The notes below the pieces were generated by a model. It searched no databases. It saw only the letters and a list, made by a program, of their open reading frames with translations, and was not told the origin of the DNA. DNA of 64,000 nucleotides from Eudromia elegans (Eukaryota; Chordata; Aves; Tinamiformes; Tinamidae): NCBI GenBank assembly GCA_003342815.1, contig PTEX01000015.1, positions 7,342,936 to 7,406,935 on the forward strand, read 5' to 3'. The position numbers and the translations under genes are program-made. How positions within the stretch are numbered: the stretch's first letter is position 1; each line of letters opens with the position of its first letter. This document shows positions 39,401 to 50,913 of this stretch, piece by piece.

Positions 39401-40380
39401 ATCACAGAATCACAGGAACACAGAATGTTGGAGGTTGGAAGGGACCTCTAGAGATCACCTAGTCCAAACTCCCTGCTCCAGCAGGGACACCTAGAGCATG
39501 TGGCATAGGGTCAAATCCAGGTGGATTTGCAAGATCTCCAGAGGAGATTCCACAACCTCTCTGGGCAGCGTGTTCCAGGGCTCTTGTCACCCTCAAAGGA
39601 AAGAAATTCTTCCTCATATGGACATGGAACTTCCTGTGTTTCAAATTGCACTCCTTACCCCTTGTCCTATAACTGGCCACAACCAAGAAGAGGCCAGCCC
39701 CCTCCTCCCTACAATCATTCCTCAGGTACTTATACATATTAATCAGATCCCCTCTCAGCCTTCTCTTCTCTAGGCTAAACAGGCCCAGCTTGTATAACCT
39801 TTTTCTGTATGGTAGGTGCTCTAGTCCCTTAGTCCTCTTTGTTGCTCGCTTCTGGACCCCCTCTAGAAGCTCCCCATCCCTCTTGTACTGGGCAGCCCAG
39901 AACTGCACCCAATACTCCAGGTGCGGCCTCGCCAGAGCTGAGGAGAGGGGCAGGATCTTTGACCTGCTTGCAACACTTCTCCTGATGCAGGCTAAGATCC
40001 CATTGGCCTTCTTAGCTATGAGGGAACATTGCTGCCTCATGGTCAACTTGTCAACCAGGACTCCCAGAGAGCTGCTTTCCAGTAGGTCAGCCCCTAATAT
40101 ATGCTGGTGCCTGAGGTTATTCCTGCCCAGGTGCAGGACCCTGCTCTTGTCCTTATTAAACCTCATGAGGCTCCTCTCCGTTCAACTCTCCAACCTGTCC
40201 AGGTCCCTCTGAATGTCCGCACAGCCCTCTGGAGTGTCAGTCACTCCAACCAGTTTTATATCGTCTGCAAACCGTTCCCTCAGCACTCTTGAGTGTGTTC
40301 CATCCAGGCCCACAGATTTATGGGCATTCAGTTTGCTTAAATGATCCTCAATCCTTCTCAACTGGTGGAAAGTCTTCCTC
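39401..40380 (-). mobile_element. CR1 LINE with internal deletion of most of the RT domain
   Basis: This is a minus-strand CR1 copy of about 980 bases. Its left border is the reverse complement of ATTCTGTG-type terminal units. Going 5' to 3' on the minus strand it has HLSKLNAHKSVGLDG and HSRVLRE (start of the reverse-transcriptase region), then directly FADDIKLVG (the catalytic palm motif), [33 protein letters not shown] and the usual C-terminal blocks. In intact CR1 a long part of the polymerase lies between VLRE and FADD; here they are one codon apart. A nonsense codon at 40182-40184 and a frameshift near 39585 also break the frame. The right (5') border touches a hairpin at 40381-40429. 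Confidence 0.96.
39459..40380 (-). pseudogene. CR1 ORF2 reverse-transcriptase remnant, internally deleted
   Basis: This is the coding remnant inside the CR1 copy at 39401-40380. One long minus-strand frame of 235 codons (39459-40166) carries [50 protein letters not shown] and [20 protein letters not shown]. Upstream of a TGA at 40182-40184 (where family members have a tryptophan codon) the same frame continues with the FADD motif (40260-40271) and VLRE (40275-40286). Past the VTEHW segment the frame slips, giving [12 protein letters not shown] in place of [12 protein letters not shown]. The fingers and part of the palm of the polymerase are missing, so no active enzyme is possible. Confidence 0.9.
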
Positions 40381-40429
40381 TATAAGAAGGAGGATTCCTT
40401 CCTTCTGTAAGAAGGTAATCCTTCTTATA
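40381..40429. repeat. Imperfect 49-base palindrome at CR1 5' junction
   Basis: TATAAGAAGGA (40381-40391) is the exact reverse complement of TCCTTCTTATA (40419-40429). Inside, CCTTCT and AGAAGG pair around GTA (40401-40415). The sequence can fold into a nested hairpin. It lies directly at the 5' end of the recognisable CR1 sequence. Confidence 0.75.
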
Positions 40430-40577
40430 TCCGGCCTCAGGGCATAGTTCATGGGGATTAGCCTTAGCAGTAATGACAGAAGCATAGGAATAATAACCTC
40501 CTTTTTGATTTGAGAAGATGCAGATTTACACCGAATCCACTTGACAACTAAAATGTACAGTGTAAAAAGCCAATTAC

Positions 40578-40594
40578 AAAAAAAAAAAAAAAAA
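40578..40594. repeat. Poly-A run (17 A)
   Basis: A simple adenine run about 30 bases left of a much longer one. Confidence 0.9.
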
Positions 40595-40621
40595 GGAAGA
40601 AGATTAAAATTATTTACAGTA

Positions 40622-40624
<3 letters not shown>

Positions 40625-40680
<56 letters not shown>
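40625..40680. repeat. Poly-A run of 56 A
   Basis: Fifty-six uninterrupted adenines, the longest homopolymer in the window. No retroposon body is recognisable on its 5' side, since the CR1 copy to the left is in the minus orientation and CR1 does not end in poly-A. The true length may be inaccurate because long homopolymers are hard to sequence. Confidence 0.9.
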
Positions 40681-40683
<3 letters not shown>

Positions 40684-41116
40684 TCTGCAAAGAATGGCTT
40701 TTGCGAAATTAAAGTTCTTATGTAACTACCTGTTATCTGCATTTGAAATGCACAGAAACAAAATACCCCAAAGCAGTTATAAGAATAATAAATTCAGACA
40801 TGAAAAATCTCTTCCTAATTCCTACAAATTTTCTAAAACAATTTCTGACAACCCCAGTATTCTTGGAAATTAACTTATTTTTGATGTTATGCTGATATTC
40901 TTCATCAAATTCATATTTAGTGTCCTCCCATGTATGTATCCCTTTGGCATTACAACTAGCACAAGAAATCAAACATGAGTAGAGGAAAAGCATTTCTGTT
41001 TTCTGAAGCAACTTACACTGATATGCTATTTAAGCAGAACTGTAAAGCAACGGCATCAGAACCAGCTCAGACTAATCTTCCTGACCCCCTCAATGCTTAC
41101 CTCTCGTTGACTTGTT
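40681..41116. other. AT-rich non-coding DNA between poly-A and (TTCC)n
   Basis: Unique AT-rich sequence with no recognisable feature. Confidence 0.6.
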
Positions 41117-41270
41117 TTCCTTCCTTCCTTCCTTCCTTCCTTCCTCCCTTCCTTCCTTCCTCCCTTCCTTCCTTCCTNTCCTTCCTTCCTTCCTTCCTTC
41201 CTTCCTTCCTTCCTTCCTTCCTTCCTTCCTTCCTTCCTCCCTTCCTCCCTTCCTTCCTCCCTTCCTTCCT
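41117..41270. repeat. (TTCC)n pyrimidine tract with an assembly N
   Basis: About 150 bases of TTCC tetramers with occasional CCC variants. An N at 41178 marks an unresolved point, so the real array may be longer. All plus-strand bases are pyrimidines. Open frames over it (FLPS or EGRK repeats) are artefacts. Confidence 0.97.
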
Positions 41271-43380
41271 CTTTCTTGGAAAGAAGTAATAGAATGAATG
41301 GAAGACATGAACTCTGATTTGTCCTCAAAGAAGAATTAATGTCTGAGGACACCTATGTTTCTGAATGCTCCCTACAACAGTCCTTTCAAATAGAGTGATA
41401 TTTTACTGGTCAGTCCACTAAGTGACTGACCGAGTTTCAGTCAGCCACGGTCACAAGGTGATGGGAAAAACTATCATGTTTTGGGTTATGGGAATGGAGG
41501 AGGGATTGCTGAGGTGATCAAGGCTGTAGTACGGTTCTGCGTCTCTTGCAGAATTCCTTTAAGTTTTAGGTCTCTCTCTGACGGAATGCATTGGCATTGT
41601 CTTCCTCCCAAAAACACTTGGGGAGCATATAGACTAGACACAGGGGCTTGATTAAAAGGAAATTGAGTCCCGACTACTAAGAGAAGAGAGGCTGAGGCAT
41701 CCATATAAACACTTGCAGGGTACAAAAAGGAATATTTATTGTGTGCATGTACCATATTTAATGGCATGGTTAATGAGTGAAAATTTTGCCTGAGGAAGAA
41801 CTCAATTATTATTCTCAAAGAATTCTCAAACTAGAGATTTTGTCTTGTACTTTGCCATTTTTTATTTAAACAATTTAATTTTTCCAGTATCTCAGAAAGC
41901 CACTTTATCAATAATTACTTTGGGGAAGGATTTTCCAGTGGTCTATGAAAATCATGCATTGGTTCCCTCTGCACATTGCTGGAATTCTGTTTAACAGTTC
42001 ATAGGACTACTTGGGAAATCTGATCTTTCTTTTTGTATTCTGCACCTGAAAAAGAAAGTAGAAAAGTGAAATTCTGCGCTAAACTCCAAAAGGTTCACAC
42101 ATTACAAGTACAATTCTAACTTGGAAAATATTAACTATCAGATACAGCGTATTAGTTACATGACTCTCATTTAACGAAATGTATTAATCTCCTATAACTT
42201 ACATATTTATGTTAAAATCTACAGAGATATTTTTACTTCCTGGTAAAATATGCTAATTTTATGTAGTCTACTGTTTGTAAGTCCACTGAATAATTGTCCC
42301 TGAAATTCTTATCTCCCCACAGTTATTAAGCAATAATGCAAGCAAAATCCAAATAGGTCTCATTCCTTCACTGCCTTATACCACTGTTTGTCACTTTTTC
42401 CTTTAGAGGGTTTTGTCCTGCACTGGCAAATCAGGTGACATCTCTCTGACTGTTCTAGCAGGCTTCATTTATATGGAATACACATACGGAATACATAAAC
42501 TTTCAGACATCTTTATCCAGTTATCCTCATATTTTATATCATCCACTGAAAGACAAATAATCCGGTAGCAAACACTGATCTATAATGTTTTCCATTTTCA
42601 AATTACTACCGTTTAGTATAAATAAATAACAAAGTGCAATGATAGACACCTGAGAACATTCTAACCACAGTCAAGTACAGTCATATCAGTATGTTATACC
42701 AAAGATATTTTAGGCAATGTGTGCTTCTATGTGATTTCTAGTGGGCAAGCTAGACTCCTCTAATAATAATTTTGTTAGTATTAATGGATTTCCACTATCT
42801 TTATCTTGCTAATCATGCTGATCTACAAATAGCAGTGTAACACAAGATTTAAGAACATGTAAAGATTTTGATGAAATCTATTGGAAAATTTGAGATTTAC
42901 CCTAAATACCCTATCATAAATGAAAGCAAGATGTATCTCCTTCCTTTAAGTCTAGAGTGATTTGTGAACTGATATTTACAGGATAGGGTGGGTGAATTGA
43001 CAGGAGGGGAGAAAGTAAACCCAAAGGGACTTAGCCCCTTTTCAGCATGAGCCCACATTGTCATGTATTTGCAGCTGCAAAAAAATATGCTTTCAAATTG
43101 AGGAAGTTTGGCCCTGAAGGGGGCATGTGAAAAAAACCTGAGTGGGCTTTCAGCACAGACAGATTTCTGTGCTGTTCTGTAAGTTCTGTAAATTGATTAT
43201 TTGTTCTGGAGTAATTGTTTTTTTATTACTTGTCAGCAGCAAGAGTAGGGCTATACCCTGCAAACCAGGAGCTATCAGTGATCACTGTGAAGGTTGGGAG
43301 CAGGACTTGCAACCTTGGCTTTGCAGGTATGCTCTGAGCTAGCACGGTATCCTTAAATCAAGGGATTCTGGCAGCACCTT
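41271..43380. other. Non-coding DNA with a 110-codon unassigned open frame
   Basis: Mostly AT-rich. The minus-strand frame at 41486-41818 is 110 codons long in slightly less AT-rich DNA. Its peptide (for example FLGGRQCQCIPSERDLKLKG) matches no family I can name. Its length is within what chance allows, so I do not call it a gene. Nothing else is recognisable. Confidence 0.5.
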
Positions 43381-43383
43381 CTT

Positions 43384-43410
43384 CCCCCGCCCCTCCCCTC
43401 ACCCCCCGCC
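43384..43410 (-). other. Potential G-quadruplex motif (minus strand)
   Basis: Four C-runs of 5, 4, 4 and 6 bases are separated by loops of 1, 1 and 3 bases on the plus strand. The minus strand therefore meets the usual G-quadruplex pattern. It is followed by a run of T. No coding gene start is recognisable next to it. Confidence 0.6.
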
Positions 43411-46400
43411 TTGTTTTTTTTTTAATCCAAAAATGTGTTGAGTAGCAACTTATTTCTGCATAATGAAATGCAGGTAAAAACTGAACTGAGCACTTACAAG
43501 AGTAAAACTAAAGGAGATGTGGTAAAATGGACTTTCAGGTCATCAGATTTTCAGGGCTCTCAGGTTTTCTGAAATTCTAAAGTGATTATATTTCTTGTCC
43601 TTACATGGTTTTTGTTATTGTTATTATCGTTCTTTCATAGTTCTTACTTTTTTGCATGGTCTTAAAATCATTATAATATTATAATTTAGATTATAGATAT
43701 ATATAACCTAAATTGAGGACAAAATGGCATTATCCAGGCACTTAATGACTTTTAAACTCATCTGAGCTGAAAAAGTCTAGCATAAATTTGTTAAATTACA
43801 GACTAACATAATTTCCTGTGATGCAAGTTTCAAATACCACGATTTCTTCCTTCTGAGACAGTCCTTCCTTCAGTCCATGAAGAGAACAAGGAATGATTTT
43901 TATTATAAAGTCAGAATGAAATAAGAAATGAGCTTGTAAATGCTTAAAAGTCAAAATAAAAAGAAAATAAAGAACAAACAAACTAAAAGAGACAAATTAA
44001 GGAAAAAAGGCATGCTACAAATGTGTACACATACAGACACATTCAGCAATTAAGCTTTTGGATAAAATTATGAATTCTTAAAAATTAAATTATTTAGAAA
44101 TTGAGCTTTTTCTGGATTAAAATAATACTTTCCTTTTTTTCCTGATAAATTTTGAAGTGCTTGTTGTTGGAAAAGAAACATTATTTATTATTTATTTAAA
44201 AATCTAAAACTTAATTATGGAAAGGAACTCTCAAGTCAGTAACTTCTTATCACTATACCAGTCAAATTCAGACTATCCAGGCAGGCAATCCAGACTTGAG
44301 TATTCAAAAAAATATGCATTTTATGAAAACATCTCTGCCTATCTTATCCATTTAGATATATTAAACCCTGCTGCGATTTCTGATGTGTATTAGTAGAATT
44401 AGATCCCTTAGCTCTGCATGAAGATACCAATGTTTCCATTTTTCTTGAAAAATTCAATCAGAAATTAATGACATCCCTTCTGCTTGCTGCAAACTGCAAA
44501 CAATTGAATACCATATCCTGAATTTTCATACTGTTCATCAGAAAAGAGAGGATGTTTACAAATTTTGGTGTGACTGCCCATATTAAAACATTCCAGCATA
44601 ATCATAGTAAGTGATATTTTTCTACAAATTCATTGTGTCATCCATTGCATCAATTTATTAAGGTAATGATAATCTTCAGTGTTTGTGTATTCATCCTGAC
44701 AAAGTCTTGTGCTGTTAATATTTTAAAATCAAAGATGTTGCAAACGAGGAAATTGGATCTTAATTTGGAAAATGGATTGTTTTCATTATAAAGCTAACAT
44801 TAGTGCTTAATGAGATTGCACACACATGACTACATATCTGAGCCAAAACATTGCAAAATGCAAAAAATAATTAGGTGACCTTTTCACAAATTATTTTCAT
44901 TGGCAGAACTATGACCTCCTCAGATTGTGTTTTGAACTCCTGGCATACCATTCATTGCCAAAACAGTGTATGTAATAAAATCTAGTCTTAGAACACTATA
45001 AACTGGTTCAGAAGGCAGAGATGACAGTATTTGAAATGTATCATAAATTATTTAGAATGCTTGCATGATGGAAACCTCTCTGCTTGAAGAGACTAATCAA
45101 TCCTTTCATTTGGTAGGAATTTTAATTAGATACAACAGCCAGGAGTGCAGAGATTGTTCAGCTACCTAATTCATTGGCTGATAAATTGAGGCTAGCCTAA
45201 CAATTTCATTGTTTCAAATTCTGAGGTGACATAATGGTGGATCTTGCAACACAAAAGTTTTAGACCCTAAGAATTATGTTAAAAATATAGCATGCATATT
45301 ATAGAGACAGTTATGTAGTCTTGAAACTGTATGGTATGAGGTATACTGCTATTCATAACCAGTGGTGAAATGTACTTTCAGATAACATATGCAAGAAGAT
45401 AGATACTTCAAATTGGAGGAAACATCTGTGTTTTTTCTTAAGAAAAGAATATAAAGGCCAAACACGTAAAAACCTACCATGCAAATATACAGGAAGCTGT
45501 GTTCAATTCTCATCAAGGCACAATTTTCTGATCAAGTAAATCTTAAAACAGGTTTGCAAATAGAAAGTTAGAAACAAGCATTTAAGATAAATTCGGAAAA
45601 TGTTTCAGCTGTCATTGAAAAGGTGGATGTTTTGTGGTTAATGCATTTAGGACAAGAAATGAAGAGAAATTGTTCAGAAAAAAAAAAAAAAAAGACAAAT
45701 GCCATTGCATCAAGGTCAGATTTGCCCAGTATAAAATATAGTTTCATATCATGGAAGCTGAAGTCTTGTCCTTCTTTTTGACTCAAGAAATTGGGAGTGG
45801 TGATTATTCTAACCTAGCTATTATCTCTAGAAATAATGTTTTTGCAGAAGCTAAGTTAATGAGGTAAGGGTTGGTGATCTACTAATTAAAAATCTAAAAA
45901 TAGGACTAGTGATAAATGGGGTGTCAAAATATCCTAGCTAAGGAAGAATCTTTAAGTTAGCAGTGATCAATGCATGCCTCTGATTTCATGACACTGCATA
46001 TTCATTTAATGAACCTCCTCTTATCTGTTAATTACTACTATACTCTCTGGATTAAGACTATAACACATTCTTAAGAGAATCTATGTACTGCCTAGTTCAA
46101 GTTTTTTTATGAATATTTATTAGTTTGCAAGCATATCAGCTATTCCGTAGCTGACATTATTATACAGTAATAAAAGCCTTTGTTTGACATGGAAAACAGT
46201 TGATTTACTTTGGAAGGACCGTTAATGCTCTGTATATGTCTTTCAGAAGAGAAAAGAATCTAAAGAGACAGTCTGGTATTTTCAAACAGGCCCTGATAAA
46301 TTGTGCAACCTATTTGCATCATATTACATTAAGTGTATGGTAAAAAAAATCCTACTTTAATTCTAAATAGAAACATCTTGCTAGTTATTCTAAATTTGAT

Positions 46401-49266
46401 GGTAAATAATCTTTTCAATTCTTTGTGAAAACAATATTTACTCCAATTTCAATATGAAACATGCATTCAGATATTGAAAAAAGTCAAACTGAATATAATT
46501 TTTATGGATAATATTGTTCCTGTTACTTACCATCTTACTAAAATATGTTAAGGAATCTAGTTAAGCTTGAGCAGTTTGCTTGACTTGACTTGCAAATGTA
46601 GAAATGAAGTGATAGAAATTCAAACTTACAAAACTAGACTAGCTAAGAAAAAACAACAAAAATGTAGAAGAAACAAAAGGAAGATGGGAAAAAATCAATG
46701 CAGGAAAGCATGAAGACATGAGAGCAAGAATGCTGTACAAATCTTGCAAGATTTCAGTATAATCAGTACAGAATATCAATCTCTGGACATCTTAACTGAC
46801 AGTAATCTTCGAAGCTTGTTTTTTCATAAGTAAACTCATGCCACGTCGGTTGACCTGTGCTGCCCCTGTAAAAGTGATCAATTTCAGACCAATTAATTTC
46901 AGTCTTCTTGAAGATATGAGTGATCTAAGCTCAAGAGATCTAAAAAACCTCCACATATTTCCCTGGGATAAAAACAGAATAACTGCATTTTTCAGTCTCT
47001 GTCACATCTTCTATTGCAAGGCAGTGGTTTCTCAATGTGTTTTTCAGACAAAATGAATCAGGATTTGGCCACAATGCAGTCACAGTCATAGTTCCATAGG
47101 TCAAATATGACAGTGTCACAGAAGTCTCAATTCCATAATTATGTAGATTAAATATCTTATTAAAGTATTTGTGTTACTCTTTGCCTTTTATAGTAGAAAA
47201 GTATGGATATGGACTGGGGAAAGAGGATCTGGTGCATGCCAAGTATTCCTAAATTAGTCTTTGAGTATCTCCAAATTCTTGCATCTGCTTCTTGACACAC
47301 AAAGCTGAAAGCCAAAATGGACATTTAGACTATTCAATCTACTGTATAATGCAGGCCGTTAAATTTCATTCAGTTACTTTTGTTCCAAGCCCAGTAATTT
47401 GCACCTGATTAAGTTACTTTTGTTCTTGCCTAAAGTATATTTATTAATAAATTAATGCAGCACTGGGAAACAGCCAGAAGGTTTACAGTGAAGACTTATG
47501 TAAACTACACAGTAAGGGTGGAACACCTTGAAATCCTGGGCAGGAAAAAGTTGCAGAATACAACCAGCATGTATGAGTATGGAGGGATAGCTTGACCAAG
47601 AGAAAAAAAATTGCAACGGCTGGTCTCACTGAATGAAGAAATTAATTTCTAAACAAATTCTATATCGGGGAAAAAAAAATAAAAAAAAATCTTCAGCATC
47701 CATTCTAACTCAACATATTTGCATGGAACATTTTTAACTCCAAATCAGCAGGTATTTAATGTGCTATCATTAATGCCTGTCAGAGCTTTGCTAACAAGCA
47801 TTTAATTTTCCACTCTCTGAATCATCCTGGCTACAGTATGCTTGTCTTTCTAATTGTGTCTTTTCTCTGACTTGACCCTGGAGTGAGATGATTTACCACT
47901 TGTATTCTTACCTTTAACTGTGTCAGCCTAATCGGCTCCAAATGTAATCAAGCATTCACAATGTCAATGTTTCATTTTCACCTTTATTTTTCTTTATACG
48001 AAATGACATTTATCACTAGTCAAGAGATCAGCTGAGTTTGTTTGGCCTTGTCTGCACAGTTACAGATATTGCCTGACTTTTGGTTTATTTTTCAGTGTTT
48101 ATTCCTATACAAAACTGTTCTCATGAGAGCTTTGAATTCATAACCTATGTATTTTTATTAGTGTCCTGGGGTTAATGGAATGCAGACTCTCAGACTCTTT
48201 CATTTATGTCCACAAATGTTTATAATGTATCTGCCATCTGCTCAATGCACAGGTATGACATTTGTATGTCTGTGGGATATTTGTTCTTCAGACATTTGCC
48301 ATCTGAAGCCAGAATCACCTCTCCAGAGTTCCCTAATTCCTCCATTGACTGTAAAGTAAAACAGATTTTTAACTGTCATCTTCAAATTTGCAGCTAAATT
48401 ACTTTCTGGAGTAGATTGTGTGATATTCCCATTGTATGTATTTCACAGACTGATTGGTAGTAGAATTATGCCTAGCTTCATTCTCATTTTTGTCACAGTA
48501 CAATGATATTCCTTCAGTTGCTATCAAGATTGCATTATGAATAAACCAGAAATCTGTACACAAACCTTTGATTTCCATTTATATTCTTGGTCATTTTTGG
48601 TGGAATATACTGAGTTAGTTAAATTCATCTCTTGTTAATTTGACCCTTTTGAGGTGTATATAATTACAAACACATATAACATATAAATGAATACACCATG
48701 TATACAGTATATAGCTACTGTACTATACCACCTACCTAACACTGTGATACAAGTGAATTTTTGGAAGATGAGGGTACTAACTCTGGAAGCGAATGATTGG
48801 TCTCTCATTACTGGGTTTTCAGATGTTACCACTGTGATCAGGATTTTACCTTTGGTGGGAACAGAACTTTCTCAGCGTCTGGGCTTTAAAAACTATAAAA
48901 TAAAAATAAAATAGTAATACAAATACCACAATGCTAGTTACAGGATCACACTGATTTCTTGAATTTGAGTAATGAATTTCTAAAATAAGTGACAGAAATA
49001 AAAATAATAAAACTATCCAGCCAAATAAATCCAGAGCAAAATGTAAACTTCTCTCACTCTCCTCCCCCCTAAAATTGAAATATCTAAACACTTAATATCT
49101 GTCACGTAATACATGCAGTAAAAGGTGAAGAAACAAACAAAAATGCTGAGAATAAAACTTTCTTCTTTTGCGTAGCAGTTAGGGAACCCACCTAGGAGGT
49201 CAAGGCTCAGTATCTGAAATAAGGTTATTTGACCTCTCCTCCTTGGAATTAATCTTAGCCATTAAA
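43411..49266. other. AT-rich unique DNA, possible conserved non-coding segments
   Basis: About 6 kb with few simple repeats and no recognised transposon. Two stretches (about 44500-45250 and 47690-48170) are free of repeats and rich in TAAT/ATTA cores, and the second contains the octamer ATTTGCAT at 47717-47724. This is typical of vertebrate conserved non-coding DNA, but conservation cannot be judged from one sequence. A poly-A lies at about 45678-45692. Confidence 0.4.
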
Positions 49267-49279
49267 CCAGCAGGTGGCC
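49267..49279 (+). promoter_or_regulatory. CTCF-like motif
   Basis: CCAGCAGGTGGCC resembles the core of the vertebrate CTCF-binding motif. One such match in 64 kb can occur by chance, and occupancy is unknown. Confidence 0.3.
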
Positions 49280-50870
49280 TTTGTGATGTGAGAGTAAACA
49301 GCTTACTATCCATGAAGACTCTCTAATGTAAATCTATAAATGTACTTCATATAGAAATTTAGTTACTGGTTTAGAACAACATTGTTTTTTCTTTTCCTCT
49401 GGATTAACTAATATTTCTTTGAGGCCTGTGTGGCAGAAAAGCAACAGAAGCAGAAACTATGGTTTTAGACATTGCCGTCAGTCCATCATAACTGTCTAAG
49501 TAAACTGGTTTATTTCCAAGTAGGTGCAAATAGGTGCAAAATAATCCCTCTTTTCACTGGGATCTGAACAAACACTGATTACTTTGCATTCACCCCAGCA
49601 ATAGAGCATGAACACACCCACATATGCACACTTACTACAGGGGCAGGCTAATATTTTTCACAATACTAGATCTTTATTCCCTTTCTTTCCATATATTATC
49701 CGCATACTGTGTGCTGTTACCCAAACTGAGAGAGGATTCTCATTCAGTTCCACTTCAGCTGCTCTGGTGATCCCAAATACATTTAATTGTTGAATTCTGA
49801 ATCTGTATTCCTTCAATGTGAACTGCAGAAATATCAAAATTGAGATCGAGATGACTTATCAAATATTGGTATGCTGAAATATGATGCAGATGTCTAATGC
49901 AGATATCAAAATTAGGACCTAAATTACAAGTTTCTTGATCTCTGTTCAAGAACAACATAAAAGAGTAAAGTTCAGGATGAGTCTTTTATCCAATGATGAC
50001 ATGATCTGAGCCCATTTTCTAAAAACAGAAAAATAGAATATATTTCTTAAAATGACCTCACCAGACAATACATTTTAAAAAATATTTTAGATAATAAAAG
50101 AGTGTGACAGGTAATTTTCAATACAACAACAACAACAAAAACTTCAAATGGATACTTTAATTTGGTAAAAACATGGATTTTCTATACAAGTATACATAAT
50201 GGAGCACTTTATGTTGAAAGTAATAAATAGAAAAACACTTTCTGCTTTCTGCCATGTAGTTACATCTTTTTTCCCACTATATTTCCCCCTTATTTTCCCT
50301 CCATAGCTTTCAGGTTGTAATAGAAAGAAATGTCATGAGCATATGAAAAGAAAATGTAGTGAATTGCTTACTGCATTATCTGAAATTGTATGACTCATGA
50401 TTTTGCTAAGTAAACTCCACAGGGGAAAAATATGTGAAAGGTGTATAATCTTGGCCTTCTGGGATATTTATTCATATTAATGCCATGTACATCTAGAATT
50501 GCTGTTGTGCATGTCTGATTCAGACAAATCATAACAAGAAGGAATAAGGAAGTTAATTATAAATAATTTACTGACTTCCTATCAATTGAAATAGGAAATT
50601 TTATGTGCATGCAAGGCTGTTTAGCTTTGCCAGGAGGGCTTCCCATATTACACAAAGAAAACGATGTAAACAAATATTCTGCATATGCTTGTGAATAATT
50701 AAATACATTTAAACAAGAAACAACTGTTCTAATATATCTGCACATAATGTCTCCTTACTATAGCTATAAAAACCATAGATTACAGACTGTATGTATACAA
50801 CAGACGGAACAGAGTTTATGGCAGTCCCCAGACTAACATGGATTTATCTTTTAAGGTAAGAAAAAGTGGT
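49280..50870. other. AT-rich non-coding DNA, no gene seen
   Basis: Unique AT-rich sequence with a short (ACA)n at about 50125-50140 and an 11-base direct duplication TAGGTGCAAA near 49520-49540. Nothing else is recognisable. Confidence 0.6.
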
Positions 50871-50913
50871 GGGTAGGGATCAGGTAGGGATCAGGTAAAG
50901 ATCAGGTAGGGAT
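50871..50913. repeat. 11-base minisatellite, four units
   Basis: Four tandem copies of GGTAGGGATCA. The third reads GGTAAAGATCA and the fourth ends in ATA. This is a short minisatellite. Confidence 0.9.

Noticed and set aside
39498-40292. Plus-strand open frames opposite the CR1 at 39.4-40.4 kb
   Set aside because: They are shadows of the minus-strand CR1 coding remnant.
40541-40873. A 110-codon frame with a long lysine run
   Set aside because: The lysines are the 56-base poly-A, and no domain is visible on either side.
40975-41352. Open frames of about 60-104 codons over the (TTCC)n tract
   Set aside because: FLPS and EGRK repeats are simple-sequence artefacts that cross an N.
41486-41818. 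A 110-codon minus-strand frame as a gene
   Set aside because: At this AT content several frames of 100 or more codons are expected by chance in 64 kb, and no known domain or splice context is visible. It remains unassigned.
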